The notes: a model not told the origin generated them from the sequence alone. A DNA stretch of 64,000 nucleotides from Amorphophallus konjac (GCA_022559845.1 CM040125.1:326127829-326191828), one strand, 5' to 3'. Positions 31,382-43,679 are shown, counted from the first letter of the stretch. Numbers and translations are program-made.

Positions 31382-32720
31382 CACCTCTGAAAGTGAAGAG
31401 GAAAGAAGCCAAATCTGTTTAATGGCAAAGAGCAGTGAAAATGATGAAGATGATCACGTAACTTCTCCCTTTGAGAATTACACTATTTCTGATTGGGAGG
31501 ATGCATATGCTGAACTTCTTGATAAATTTGATGATGTTAAAAAGGAGAATATACATTTAAAAAGGAAAGTTAATTCTCTCATGAATGATACTACATTATC
31601 TGATAAAATTGCCTATCTTCAAACTGAAAATGATGTGTTAAAGAAATCTTGTGTTGAATCTGATGAAATAAAAATTGATTTGATTGATGCTAGAAAAGAA
31701 AATGAAATACTGAAAAATGTTGATGATCTGAAGCTTAGATTGCAGAATTTTGAAAAGGAAATGAAAATTGTGAATGAAAAATATGATGCAGTGTTGGGGG
31801 TAAACACTGAGTTAAAGAAGAATATAGAGAGTCTAGAAAATCAAAACAAGGACAAACAACAAACTATTGAGAGCATGACCCAAGGGACTGAAAATCGGAA
31901 TGCTCTCTTGGGAACTAAGGTGAATTTTAGAAGAGAGGGGCTAGGTTTCAATCCTACTGCTAAAAAGAGTTTTGAAATCAAGACTGTTTCATTTGTAGCT
32001 GAAAAGGGAAAAGGACCTCTCATTAAAATGAACAGTGGAAATACTCCAGAAAAGTCTGCTAACTTCAAAATGCCCAGTGCCAAGGACAAGGGCAAACAGA
32101 AAATTAATGTGTCTAATAGCACACACTGTCTCACACCTAAGGGCAGATTTCAGGTTAGATGTCAATCTTCATATACACCAAAACTCCAGACTAGGTTCAT
32201 CAAGTATCCACAGAAAAATCAGAGAAAGACCCAATTTATACCCATGCATACTTCAAGTGGGCCTAAAGTGTTCAGCAGACAGGACTCAAACAGAGGTAAC
32301 TCAGGTCAACCCTACTATCCCAGAACTCCAACTTACACTCCATACCAATTCACAAATTCTCATCAATTCAGTAAGTCTGGCAGGGATAGACCTAGTTTAA
32401 GGTCAGCCCATCATTCACACCCTAGTCAGAATTTCAGATCTTATGATGGGAAGTGGTTTGAGCAAGTCAAGCATAGAAATCCAAGAAACCATAGTTACTA
32501 TGTTCAGTCTAGGACCACCACTGGCTACACCACAATGAATGCTCATTGGCCCAGGCACTGGCACAAGCATGCTCAATCTGTTAATAACAATGGTGTCAGG
32601 ACACTGAACAAAACAGGAAAGATTCAAGCTGTGAATGCTAAAAAGAAGAATAACAACAGCAAGAAAACAAATAAATCCACCAAACAAATAACACCCAAAC
32701 AGATGTGGATTCCAAAGTAA
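31382..32720 (+). pseudogene. Sirevirus 2 gag, C-terminal part
   Basis: Frame open for about 445 codons but starting inside the protein. 'SDWEDAYAELLDKFDDVKKENIHLKRKV' is equivalent to the acidic/coiled-coil part of Sirevirus 1 Gag (CEQWQIAYESLYGKCKKF). The heptad-rich coiled coil runs to about residue 150 and is followed by a basic Ser/Tyr/His/Asn-rich tail ending 'PKQMWIPK' and stop. The CCHC knuckles are absent: the first is lost with the N-terminus, and the second is not visible in the tail. Confidence 0.8.
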
Positions 32721-32783
32721 TTGTTGTCATGTTTAAATAATGTTACTTCTGTTCTGGAGCCCAAATGTTTTTGGGTTCCAAAT

Positions 32784-35700
32784 TCTTCTGCTTAATTGTC
32801 ATTGCAGGTATGCCTGGCAGCCAAGCACAATATGTGGTACTTGGACAGTGGATGCTCTAGGCACATGACTGGGGACAAGGCTAAATTTTGCATGTTGGTC
32901 GAAAAGAGTGCAGGACAGGTCATCTTTGGAGGTAATACCAAAGGAAAAATCATTGGGTCAGGTAAGGTAGGTAAGTGTACTACCTGATGTGTTGATGAAG
33001 TATTGATGGTTGAAGGTCTTGCTTATAATTTGCTTAGCATTAGCCAGCTTTGTGATAAAGGTCATAGAGTAATTTTTGATTCTCATGGTTGCAACATCTA
33101 TGAACCTAATTCTGATATTGTTAAGTTTTCTGGTAAGAGAGTGAATAATATCTACTTGGTAGATTATGATGACATTGCACATTCCAATCTTTGTCTTACT
33201 GCAAATAAAGATGACTCGGCATATCTTTGGCATCGTAGACTAAGCCATGCCAGTTACACTGTTCTTCATAAATTGAATAAACACTCCATGGTTAGAGGTC
33301 TTCCTGAAATCTCTTTTGAAAAGGAAAATAAAATATGTGATGTATGCACCCAGTCCAAGCAAACTAAGAAGTCATTCAAATCTCGAACTGAGAACTTGTC
33401 TTCTAGACCTTATGAGCTTATTCATATGGATCTTTTTGGTCCTACAAGATCAGTCAGCTTATCAGGAAGAAGATATGGATATGTACTTCTTGATGACTTT
33501 TCTAGATACACTTGGGTGTTTTTCCTCACGCACAAAAATGAGGCTTTTACTGAATTTCAGGAATTCTTTCTAAAAATTAGATAGGAAAATGTTAATTCCA
33601 TTGTGAATGTTTTGTCTGATCATGGTGGTGAGTTTGACAACTCACATTTTAAAATATTTTGCAGGAACAATGGTATCACACATAGGTTCTCCTCGCCTAG
33701 GACACCCGAGCAAAATGGAGTAGTGGAGAGGAGGAACTGAACCCTTGTGGAGATGGCTCGGACCATGCTAGTAGAAGGTAACCTACCTAGGAAATTCTGG
33801 GCTGAAGCAGTTAACACTGCATGTCATATTGTCAATAGAGCCATGGTAAGGCCATCTACCCAGAAAACTCCTTATAAAATTCTCAAGGGTAAGAAACCTT
33901 CACTAGCTTATTTCAAGGTTTTCAGATGTAAATATTTTGTGCATGTTAATACTAAAAGAGACCTTGATAAATTCGAACCTAAAAGTGATCCTAGAATATT
34001 TCTAGGATATTCAGAAACATCTAGAGCCTATAGGGTCTACAATTTAAATTCAAAACAGTAGAAGAATCTCCGCATGTGATTTTTTATGAAACTTTTACTA
34101 AATCTGATAATGGTCTGTGCAGGGAAAAGAATGATGGAGAAATTCTGAAAGATGAGGATCATGAAGATCAATCTGATGAAAATAATGAAGAGCAACATGA
34201 TGCTCAGGAGGAGGTAATAGAGAACCAAGGTAATCCAATTATCAATGTAAGATTTCATAGAGATCATCTCATAGATAATATAATTGGTCATTTGCATGAC
34301 CCTCCTAGGACCAGATCACACTTTAGAGCTGAAAATGAATTAAATTCTTTTGCACAGATTTCTCAAATTGAACCCAAAGATATTGACAGTGCTCTTAAAG
34401 ATGTGCATTGGATCAATGCCATGCATGGGGAGCTGAATCAGTTTGAAAGAAACAAGGTATGGGACCTGGTTTCTCCACCTGACCATGGCACTGTCATAGG
34501 AACAAAGTGGGTTTTTAGGAATAAAACAGATGAGCAGGGAAATGTGGTTAGGAATAAGGCCAGACTGGTAGCTCAGGGTTATAACCAAGAATATGATATT
34601 GACTTTGAGGAATCTTATGCCCCTGTAGTTAGGTTAGAGGCCATCAGGATTCTTTTGGCATATGCATGCTCATTAGGAATAAAATTACGACAGATGGATG
34701 TAAAATCTGCCTTTCTGAATGGAGAAATAAAAGAGGATGTGTTTGTTAGGCAGCCTCCGGGTTTTGAATGCATTGACTATCCTAATCATGTCTATAAATT
34801 GAATAAGGCTTTCTATGGATTGAAACAAGCTCCCAGTGCTTGGTATGATCGGCTTAGTAAGTTTCTCACTAGAAAGGAGTTCACAAGAGGTGAGGTTGAC
34901 CAAACGTTGTTTACTAAGGTATGCACTTCTGACATCATCATTGTGCAAATTTATGTAGATGATATTGTCTTTGGTTCAACTAACGCAACTTTATGTGAGG
35001 AATTTGCTGATTTAATGACACAAGAATTTGAGATGAGTTCAATGGGTGAGCTAAAACTGTTTCTTGAACTGCAGGTAACTCAGACTAAGGAAGGCACATT
35101 CATAACTCCGTCCAAGTAAGTCAAGAACCTGTTGAAGAAATTCAAGTTGAAAATCTGAAGGAAATCTCAGCACCCATGGGTACATCAATTAATCTTGATG
35201 ATGACCCAAAAGGTAAATGTGTAGATCCCAAATTATACAGAGGTATGATCAGATCTCTTCTTTACCTTACAGCTTCTAGGCCCGATATTCAGTTTTCTGT
35301 GTGTTTGTGTGCTAGGTTTCACGCTAGTCCTAAAGAGTCACACTTGAGTGCTGTTAAGAGGATTTCTAGGTATATATCAGGCACCCTAGAACTAGGACTT
35401 TGGTATCCTGTAAAGTGTGAGCTAGACCCCATAGCCTACACTGATGCAGATTATGCAGGGTGCAGGGTAGATAGGAAAAGTACTAGTGGGTATTGCCATT
35501 ACCTAGGTGGTTGTCTGGTGTCATGGTCTTCTAAAAAGCAACACACCGTTGCTTTATCTACAGCTGAAGCAGAGTATGTTGCAACTGGGAACTGTGCAGC
35601 CCAGGTACTCTGGATCAAGCACCAACTGATTGATTATCAGATAAAATTGGGATGCATTCCAATTTTATGTGACAATACTAGTGCTATATCACTTACTAAA

Positions 35701-35892
35701 AATCATGTTCATCACTCTAGGACTAAGCATATAGAAATCAAACACCATTTCCTTAGAGATGAAGTAAATAAAAATAAAATTGAATTGCATTTCATTGAAT
35801 CTGAAAAATAGTTAGCTGATATATTTACTAAACCTCTGGGTAATGACATATTCAAATTCTTGAGAAGAGAATTAGGTTTATGTAAACTTTAG
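32784..35892 (+). pseudogene. Sirevirus 2 pol, broken
   Basis: Protease WYLDSGCSRHMTG (about 32832), integrase zinc finger LWHRRLSHASY (about 33228), DDE core with HMDLFGPT (about 33424) and 'RTPEQNGVVERRN'-region, reverse transcriptase WVFRNKT (about 34508) with YVDDIVFGS (about 34954), RNase H TDADYAGC (about 35441), TKHIEIKHHF, and end 'RRELGLCKL'. Breaks: frame change near 32990, stops at about 33582 (TAG) and 33738 (TGA), frame change near 34060, stop and lost bases near 35117-35175, and a TAG near 35809. About ten lesions in 3.1 kb; inactive. Confidence 0.9.
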
Positions 35893-37694
35893 TATGATGA
35901 TTAATTTCAATTTCATTCTTGATTAAGTCGTGTGATGTGGTTTGTGTACTGGTTTACTTTTGAATACTAGCCTAGCTCATGTTCTGAAAATGATGATTTG
36001 CTTGTCATAAAATCCATTTTTGAATAAATCATCTGAATAGATTAGCATCAATTCATTGAATTGAATAACTATCTAATCTGTTTAAAAATGATTTGATGAT
36101 TGTTTGTTAGTTAATCCTGAATAAAGGCTCAGACCTTGTCTTGAGAATTCTTCATTGATAACATACATAATTGAATGCTTGAATAAACATGCATATAGAC
36201 AGGGGGAGTTGTTGCTTAGAATAAGGCTACCCGTCCATGCTGCATTATTCTATAAGGGGGAGTCCAGTAAAGTCATGTCTAGGTTTGATCATATGGTTGT
36301 TTCGTCATATTCTCTCTTATCCACAAAAACTTCAATCATATGGTGTCATTCCCACTTCTTGAAATCCCTTAATCTTGTGCTTCAATGTCAATTCCCCATT
36401 CTAAATGGATGACAATCTTGCAATCGTTCATTGTATTAAGCAGCAATTATTACATGTCTTCTACTATAAGAATCAGATTTGCTTCATGCATGAACTGATG
36501 GTTTAATTCTAATAAATTGTAGAGTTTAAAAACTATTTTCAGAAAATAGGGTGGTGGAAAATGGTTTATAGCTCTCAACCTCCTTCTCATGTTGTGATAG
36601 ATAAAGTCTTTAATGTATCTAAAAATGACAGACTTAGAGAAATCTAGGTTGAGAAGTTTAGATAGTGTATTGTCCTTAAACAAGTCACTTTGTAAAAGTA
36701 AAAAGGGCAGCAAAACTAAATGAATCAGAAAAAGAATGTCTAAATAACATGGCAGAGCGATGACTGAAATGTGCTGAGAAAGTGAATACTCCATCAACGA
36801 AATGGAGAAAAATTCATGTCATGAAGTGCTTCATGTCAACTCTGTTCTACTGATTAAATCTGTGGAATTGGTTTCACTGAGTAGCTGGGGGTACTGGCGT
36901 CTAACAAATGTGTACCCTTATGCAAAAAGGTGTAGTCATGACTACTGTTTTTAATCAGAGATAGATATGATAATCTGTGCTTAGTAACTGGGGGTACTGG
37001 CGTCTAACCCACGTGTACCCTTAATGTCAAAGGTATAGATGATACATGACTGTTTAACAGGTTATATTCTAAAATCAAAAGTGAAAAGGGTTTGCTGTAA
37101 CCCTTGCAACTCAAATTTTAATGAGTGTCAATTTGTTTAATCTCAATACATTTCCTAGTCACTCCCATAGATATTCATTGGATCTAACATTAGAAGGATA
37201 TCTTTTTGATCAAGTCTATTATGGATATGTGATCTAGGTTCATTGCTATAAACGGTTACTACAACCTTATATCTGATATTTAGTGAATATACTCTACCTT
37301 GTATAACCATTAAACCAGACCTTTAGCAAGTATGCATCATTTTGATTCTTATGCCTGAAGACACTTCCTATAATCTGCTTATTTTCTGAACCTTTTGCAT
37401 AGGATGTCACTCCATTCCCTTCTTCTTTTCTGCTATATTCCCCATTCCTTGTTTGCTGATGGCAAAGGGGGAGAGAAAAAGAGAAAAAGGTTGTGGTATT
37501 AAGGGGGAGTTATAGAAAGGGGGAGACTATTTTCAGAGGGTAGAGAAGTTCTTTTTTTTTTGGAGATATTCATTTGGTATCATTTGGCTCATGTCTGCAT
37601 CTGTGTATTCATTCCATGCATCATGAATTTAACATTGCCATCAAAATTTAGAATTATTGTTTTTGTGGGTTGCCATCATCAAAAAAGGGGAGAA
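35893..37694 (+). other. Sirevirus 2 3' region with six polypurine-like tracts
   Basis: No open frame of note. AGGGGGAG tracts occur at 36201, 36254, 37463 (GGCAAAGGGGGAGAG), 37501, 37516 and 37683 (AAAAAGGGGAGAA, next to the LTR). Sireviruses are known for repeating their polypurine tract after pol. A roughly 105-bp direct duplication 'GGGGGTACTGGCGTCTAAC' lies at about 36887 and 36990. Confidence 0.75.
36870..37065. repeat. Tandem duplication, about 105 bp, two copies
   Basis: GGGGGTACTGGCGTCTAAC plus TGTACCCTTAATG-like sequence is found at 36887-36930 and 36989-37035, with diverged flanks. Located in the non-coding region between pol and LTR of Sirevirus 2. Confidence 0.75.
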
Positions 37695-37869
37695 TGTTGA
37701 GGAGAGGTTTATGGGAAGAATGCATGTCGTTTCTGAATAATGACTCTCTGTATTCTATGTGTTTTGATGCTGGCAATAGTTCATATTGTGCTAAATTCTG
37801 ATTATATTTTGTTACTGGCAATAGTTCATTCAGTGCTTAATTTTGATACTCATAACCTTGCATTGTAGC

Positions 37870-38730
37870 ATAAAGGTCAGTGGACTTCATGCTGTTGCAT
37901 CTATCAGGATGATGCACCTCTTGCTTACCCACAAGCAAGAGTCGACTCATAGAGTCGACACACTAGGCCGTGCATAGTCTCATCAGTCATCATATAGGTC
38001 GGTGCACATTGTGGTTTGTTCTTTGTTAAGGTCAGTGCACATTATGCCTTAGCCATACAGAGGTCAGTGCATTTTATCACCTAAGTCCGTACACTTCACT
38101 GTAGCAAAGTCAGTGCATATTAGTTATGGCTTGCATCAACTAAGGTCGATGCTATCTCTAGGTCGGGGCACGTTTTACTTCATGCACATGCACACATAGT
38201 CGATGCTATTTCCTGTAGCACACTAGTCAAGGTCGGTGCTAGTTTTTGTCTAAGGCACATCTGAGGTCGATGCACATTTACATTGGACTGATCTAAAGTC
38301 TGCACATTTCACTATAGCAGGTCAGTGCATATCCATCACATGTTCATAGGAAGGTCGGTGCATCTTCTACTTTATGCATATAGGTCTGTGCATATATGCT
38401 CACTAAGTCTGTGCATGTTTACATAGAGGTCGGTGCAAGTTGTGTTCTGAGCCAAGCAAGGTCTGTGCACATCATGCCTGTGTAGAACTCAGGTCGGTGC
38501 TAGTTGCACCTTGTGCATGCCAGGGTCGGTGCATGTTGCATACTGAAGTCAGTGCATATTGGTTATAGGCATGACTTAGGTCGGTGCTAGTTTCACCTTG
38601 TGCATGCTAGGGTCGATGCTAGCTGCATAATAGGTCTGTGCTAGTTGAACTTAGTATAAACCAAGGTCAGTGCATGTTACATGTGTTGTCAGTGCTAGCA
38701 TGAAAAGTCAACTCTAAGAGTCGACAGTTT
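37870..38730. repeat. Irregular array of GGTCRGTGCA motifs in U3
   Basis: About 25 copies of AGGTCGGTGCAYATT or near variants (GGTCAGTGCA, GTCTGTGCA, GGTCGATGCT) spaced 20-45 bp. The spacer sequence is not conserved, unlike a normal minisatellite. It is bracketed by GAGTCGACTC at 37939 and AGAGTCGACAG at 38716. Confidence 0.8.
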
Positions 38731-38993
38731 ATTTTAGGTGTTTGGTTAACCCTGTATGCATAATAACTATGTTTTTCTTTACTAAAATCGTAGGAATTTG
38801 AGGATGCACATGATCCAATAAGTGAAGCACGTGCTCCAGGAATTTTCTGATGGGCTCAAGATCCCAGAAACCAATGATTGGGCACGTGGACAGCAATCTC
38901 TCACAGCCTGACACGTGGACCCCAAAGGAGCGCTGCTTTTCAAATTCATTGGGCGGGAAACGTGGTTTCCACGCGCCCATCTCTCGGAAGCCT

Positions 38994-39003
38994 CTATATA
39001 TAG
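38994..39003 (+). promoter_or_regulatory. TATA box of Sirevirus 2 LTR
   Basis: CTATATATAG in CCTCTATATATAGATGC, about 270 bp after the GGTCRGTGCA array and upstream of a purine-rich leader. Confidence 0.65.
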
Positions 39004-40132
39004 ATGCTGGTCGCATAGAAGATAGAAGGTGAGAACAGAAGACCAGAGGGAGTATATAGAAGATTGAAGTGAGAGTTGAGAAGATTTTTGAAGAGGCCTG
39101 AAGGTAGTTGTGCTGAGAGAAAAGAGCTGAGAAGATTTTTGAAGAGGCCTGAAGGTAGCTGTGCTGAGAGAAAAGAGCTGAGAGAGCAGAGAGAGTTAAA
39201 AGAGAGGAGAGCCTTCATGGAGCTGAGGGAGATCTGTCAGAGCTACTGAAGTGAATTTGGAGGAGAAACAGAGTATCAAAATTCTGAGAGGTTGGTCTTC
39301 AACTGTTGGATCAAATCCAGAGTTGAATTGCTCATTGAGAGCTATAGATCTTTTATCTGTTTTGCATCTTTGTTTCTTTGTTTCTGTTCTTTCCATTATA
39401 TTTTTGTAAGCTATGAATCAGCGGACGAGGGTGTGTCCCTTGGAGAGCAAGCTGTGAGGCTCAGCGGTCTGGGATTGTATTCCCCAAAGCTGTGGATCAG
39501 CGGTGTGTAGGGATTCGATCCCTGAAGCTGTGGATCAGCATATTTAAGTGTGATAAAATTGTGTGTCAGTAGTGAAGCCACACTTAGTTAAGTGTGGGTG
39601 GACGTAGATCTCTGGGTAGATATCGAACCACCTAAAAATACTTTACCTCGTGGTTGATTGTTATTCATTCTGTTCTTCACGTAGATGAATGCTTAAGGGC
39701 TGAATTATTTTCTGGTATAGTAATTCATGATTTCATCTTCTATCATCATCTAATCGAGTTACTTGATCCATTACACTAAGTATATCAAAAGCTGTGACTG
39801 GAAGGTTTGGCAAAGCCAATCTGGAACATCGCTTTTTGTGTGAGAGATCTACGATCCGTAACTCCGCCCAGTACTTGGTTTATGGATTTTTAATCTCGCT
39901 AAGATGATGATTAGCGAAATCATCTAATTACTGTAGTTCTGATCTGTTATGTTCTTGTTTGATTTTAATCAGAACTATATTGTTGATCTGCGGATACTTA
40001 GTTGTTTACTGAATTCCTTATAAACTGCTGGTAGTTGCTTCGAACTTCATTTTCGCATTATTAAGTTCTTTTAATTGGCAATTTATTTGGGTAGATCTAT
40101 TCACCCCCCCTCTAGATCTATATCACCTTCCA

Positions 40133-41339
40133 CTGGTCGAGGTCGACCGACCCACAACATGCCTTCTGGATGGGTTCGAGTATGAGCAGAGGTCGACCTA
40201 TGAAACAGAGAGGCAGACCGATCAAGAATCAAGGTTCTAGAAACATCTCAGAATGAGTAGAGGTCGACTTGTGAAATAGAGAGGTTGACCGATCAAGAAA
40301 CTGGCTTATGGAAAAATCACAGTATGCACAGAGGTCGACCGATCAGTTGAAGAGGTCGACCGATTATGGATGATGACAAACACATGTCAGCTGGTGTCAG
40401 CCCAAGGTTGTCCGTGGCACATGCAAGCAGCCTTTAGGCGTCCTTTCAATGATTGTCTCGTCCTCTCCCACCTGTCAGGAATGAGGACATGGATCAAAAG
40501 CTTTCACAAGGCCATATATAAGCATTTAGGGCATCTTTTGTAGTATTGCACGAAAAAGGAAGAGACCAGCCGCCAAGAGTGAAAGGACTTCTCCTGTGGA
40601 AACTGTGGTTCGACCTCCAACAGTGGTTCGACCTCCAACTCGAGAAGGCATCATCCCATCGTGGTATCTTCGTCCATAGCCCAGAGGAGCACCAAGATTC
40701 ACATCGAAGAGTTGTGGCTGCATAGTGAAGAGCACAGGACTCATCATTCCACAGAGTTATTCAACTGAGTTTGCAAGGGGAGCTCTTACTGAGTTTAATT
40801 TCTATTTTCTAGTGTTAGATGCATTAAATGAGCTTTATTCATTCTATATGTACCTCGAATTTTGAGCGTATGTGTGCATGGGGATTGAAATTCTCCTTGA
40901 TTGTGTATGTGGTGAGATCGCATATCTCAGTGTGATGTGCTTGTGCTTGCGAAGCAGTGTGAGAGGGGATAGTTTTTCCTGTGTGTGTGTGGCATTCATA
41001 GTGTGTTAATCCTCACATACCGTGAGGGGAGGATGTAGGTTGCACAAGGGTGCTTCCGAACCACTTAAAAAATTTCTTGTGTCTTGTGATTTGTTTCATT
41101 TCCTCTACCTCCATTCACAAGGCTTTGCCACACATCACTGAGCTTCCATCTATGTGAGTGTGCTTTTGGGGTCATTGCGATTGTTAATTTCCGATCACTT
41201 ATGTGTGCCTTGCGATTAATGATTCATAGCTCCATTAAGAATCACTCCATCGAATTAATTCAATTAACTAAAAATTTTCAAAGGGGAAAACTAAATTCAC
41301 CTCTCCCCTCTTGGTTTGCCATCCCTGTCGGGACTACAG
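40133..41339 (+). repeat. 3' portion of another Sirevirus LTR
   Basis: Begins inside U3 with AGGTCGACCGA motifs (40142, 40192, 40330, 40351), then TATATAAG at about 40515, the pair GAGGATGTAGG...GAACCACTTAAAA at about 41032-41069, and the end ATTCACCTCTCCCCTCTTGG...GGGACTACA at 41339. The left part is missing, probably because Sirevirus 2 landed in it and the far side was lost. No body follows, so it may be a solo LTR remnant. Confidence 0.75.
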
Positions 41340-42340
41340 ATTTTAACGGAGTGGGATTCTCTCCCTAAAGTTTAGGAAAGGAACACCAAACAGGATTAGG
41401 TGAATCTCTTATTCTTATTTTTTAATTTGAGAAAAAAAGAAAAAAATAACCAAATACCTTATTATTTTTGAAGTAAACGCTGAGAATACATGCATACATA
41501 TATGTATGTTTACGTAACTTTGAATGTTTTGGACTTGCATTGAACTTTCTCCATGCGCAATAGTTAAAGGGGCTCAGACTTCTTTTTTAGTAATCTAAGC
41601 GAGGCTCATAATATCAATATATGCAACTTTTTAAGATTTGAATGTTGCCATTTATTCACATAGATCTCAGTTGGGAACCTCTACTATTGAGGTGGGCAAT
41701 TCTAACCTTGTCGATAATGTCCGGATTTAATGCATTGTTTGGTTAAATTATTAATTTTAGTATAAACATTTTCCGAGTCTTAAACAATAATTTTGCAATT
41801 GGTATAATTAAAAAGTTTAGACATTTGGATAAGTTCGTAACAATATCAAAAGGAATACGGAAGCTGTCATCAGATTTAGCCTTAATGTCACTTTTAACTT
41901 CACATGGTGATGACGCTGTAGCTGATGTGCCGGCATTCGGCACTAGATGGGCCTAAACAGATCCTTATTCAAATCTGAACATAGAATAGCAGTTTAAGGC
42001 CAACAACAATCTCAATCAACATAAAATAATATAGAAGCATTTACAAACAAATTAATAAAAATTACCTATATACTCCTAAAAAATACCCCAATTACCGATT
42101 TACCCCCACCTTTATGAAATTTAGTTATAAACCCCTAAAATCTCAAACAGCTCCTCAGTGTGCCCCCAACGTCAATGACTACTCATGGTGGTTAACTCCC
42201 AAATGAGCTAAGATGAATCAAATGACTAGCTTATGCCTATATATATATATATATATCTCTTTATCCTCTCTCTCATCATCTCTCTGCCTCTCTGCTCATC
42301 ATCCCCGATGGTGGCAAAGTTGGATCTCTAACTAGCGAAG
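41340..42340. other. Old non-repetitive DNA
   Basis: AT-rich, no tandem repeat except (TA)n near 42237-42256. A 66-codon minus-strand frame at 41743-41943 has no recognisable domain. This is the only stretch of the window that does not look like retrotransposon sequence. Confidence 0.5.
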
Positions 42341-42344
42341 CTAG

Positions 42345-42578
42345 CACTCCCCCTCCCCTCTCTCTTGGCTTCACGACCTCTGCTATGTGGCCCTCGACGC
42401 TGACGACCTACTGTACAAAGTCAAGGCTTGGCTTCACGCCCCAAAGTTACATCACAACACCTCCACTGCTCAGACGAGGAAGCGCTCCTGGTACGTCACC
42501 TTCCTCTCTCTTCCATCCCCACTCATCCTATTCCGCCACCAAGAGGCGAAGGAGATTGTGGAGATCAGGGGAGGCTGA
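42345..42578 (+). pseudogene. Possible fragment of an NLR coiled-coil (Rx-N) domain
   Basis: A 78-codon frame without its own start. 'SWLHDLCYVALDADDLLYKV' resembles the W-x-x-x-L...A-x-D-x-D-D-L-L-D helix of plant CC-type NLR immune receptors, and 'PLILFRHQEAKEIVEIRG' resembles the following 'FRH-x-(I/M)A-x-x-I-x-x-I-R' helix at the usual distance. Nothing of the NB-ARC or LRR parts follows; a Tat-like LTR starts within about 60 bp. Upstream in-frame TAG at 42342. If right, it is a truncated relic. The match is by eye and could be chance. Confidence 0.35.
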
Positions 42579-43099
42579 CGATGTCAGGGAGGAAGGACCC
42601 AAATGGATTAGTGTAGATATTTAAAAGATAAAACAATCAATTCAAATCAAATATCTATCTAAACAAGGAAATATAGTGCATGATCATGAATAAAGGAAAT
42701 AACGACGATAAAAGATGAAAGAATATGAAACTGTGATCGCCACCGAGGGCTTATAGCATGCAAAATATTAGGGAAATATGAGGGGGCACGCTACTTAGCT
42801 CGGAAAGAAGAAGAACATGCCAGAGGAGGGCCTGGATGGAACGCGGTTTGCAAAGAGTGCGCCTTTAGGACGCAGTCACTGTGATGGCTGCATTCTTGAG
42901 GATGCGGTGACTGTTAATGCCGCGTTTAGAAAAGGGGTGCGGGATGTGTGAATTCGTTCCTTCCTCGTTTAAAGGCCGGCCAAGGATCAAGGCCCTCACG
43001 TAATCTTCTACCTAAGCCTGTAAAATAGACAAAGAACACAGGGGGGAACCAATTAAACTTCAATGAAGCGCAGAATCTATCCCTCTATCAACATAAACA

Positions 43100-43217
43100 T
43101 GCAATTGAGGGGAAAATTACCTAGGGGTTGGATTTTTTAACCCCTATGGAGGGGAAACATGCAATTGAGGGGAAAATTACCTTGGGGTTGGATTTTTTAA
43201 CCCCTATGGAGGGGAAA

Positions 43218-43280
<63 letters not shown>

Positions 43281-43299
43281 AACCCTTATGGAGGGGAAA

Positions 43300-43377
<78 letters not shown>

Positions 43378-43490
43378 TAAAACAGGATTTTGAAAACAAT
43401 ATGTGATGCTATGAATCAGATGTGTGTGTGTGAGATAAAACAGGATTTTGAAAACAATATGTGATGCTATGAATCAGATTCGGTGAAAAC
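43100..43490. repeat. Two long (TG)n tracts flanked by paired duplications
   Basis: (TG)n at about 43219-43276 and 43303-43369. Left of them a 60-bp unit with 'GGGTTGGATTTTTTAACCCC' is present twice (43100, 43160) and its 'TTTAACCC...TATGGAGGGGAAA' end a third time between the tracts. Right of them 'GAGATAAAACAGGATTTTG' with what follows is doubled (43373 and 43432). The local structure suggests repeated slippage or template switching. Confidence 0.9.
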
Positions 43491-43672
43491 AATGTGAAAA
43501 ATGACGAAGAACAACAGGAAAAGAACTAAGAACGGAGAAAGAAGCCCTAATCTAACTCTCTGGATGATAGAGGGATGAGGAAGAAGGTCCCCAGCATAGC
43601 ATAGCCTCGCCCTCCTCCTCATAGTTGCATCCCACAATTGCATCCTCTCGAGCGCTGGACTGAGAGGTTGAA

Positions 43673-43679
43673 TTTTATA
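43673..43679 (-). promoter_or_regulatory. TATA box of Tat-B LTR
   Basis: TATAAAA on the minus strand, in the position equivalent to the Tat-A box relative to the LTR tip (about 0.8-0.9 kb downstream). Confidence 0.45.

Larger units (their letters stand above)
31382..40132 (+). mobile_element. Sirevirus 2: decayed element lacking its 5' end
   Basis: Contains the C-terminal half of gag, a broken pol, a multi-polypurine region and a 3' LTR. The 5' LTR, primer site and N-terminal gag are missing: the gag frame is open right to the junction at 31382 (…TSESEEE). There is no recognisable ORF3 between pol and LTR. Pol is about as long as in Sirevirus 1, so decay is by point changes and small indels. 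Confidence 0.88.
37695..40132 (+). repeat. Sirevirus 2 3' LTR, about 2.44 kb
   Basis: Starts TGTTGAGGAGAGG after AAAAAAGGGGAGAA. Ends about 40132 after the CACCCCCCCTCTAGATC stretch that closes many Sirevirus LTRs; the exact last base is uncertain. It contains GAGTCGACTC (37939-37948), the array at 37870-38700, a TATA box at 38994, and the GTGGACGTAG...GAACCACCTAAAAA pair at about 39599-39640. No partner LTR is in the window. Confidence 0.8.

Noticed and set aside
43128..43406. Plus-strand Cys-Val repeat frame
   Set aside because: Pure (TG)n microsatellite translation.
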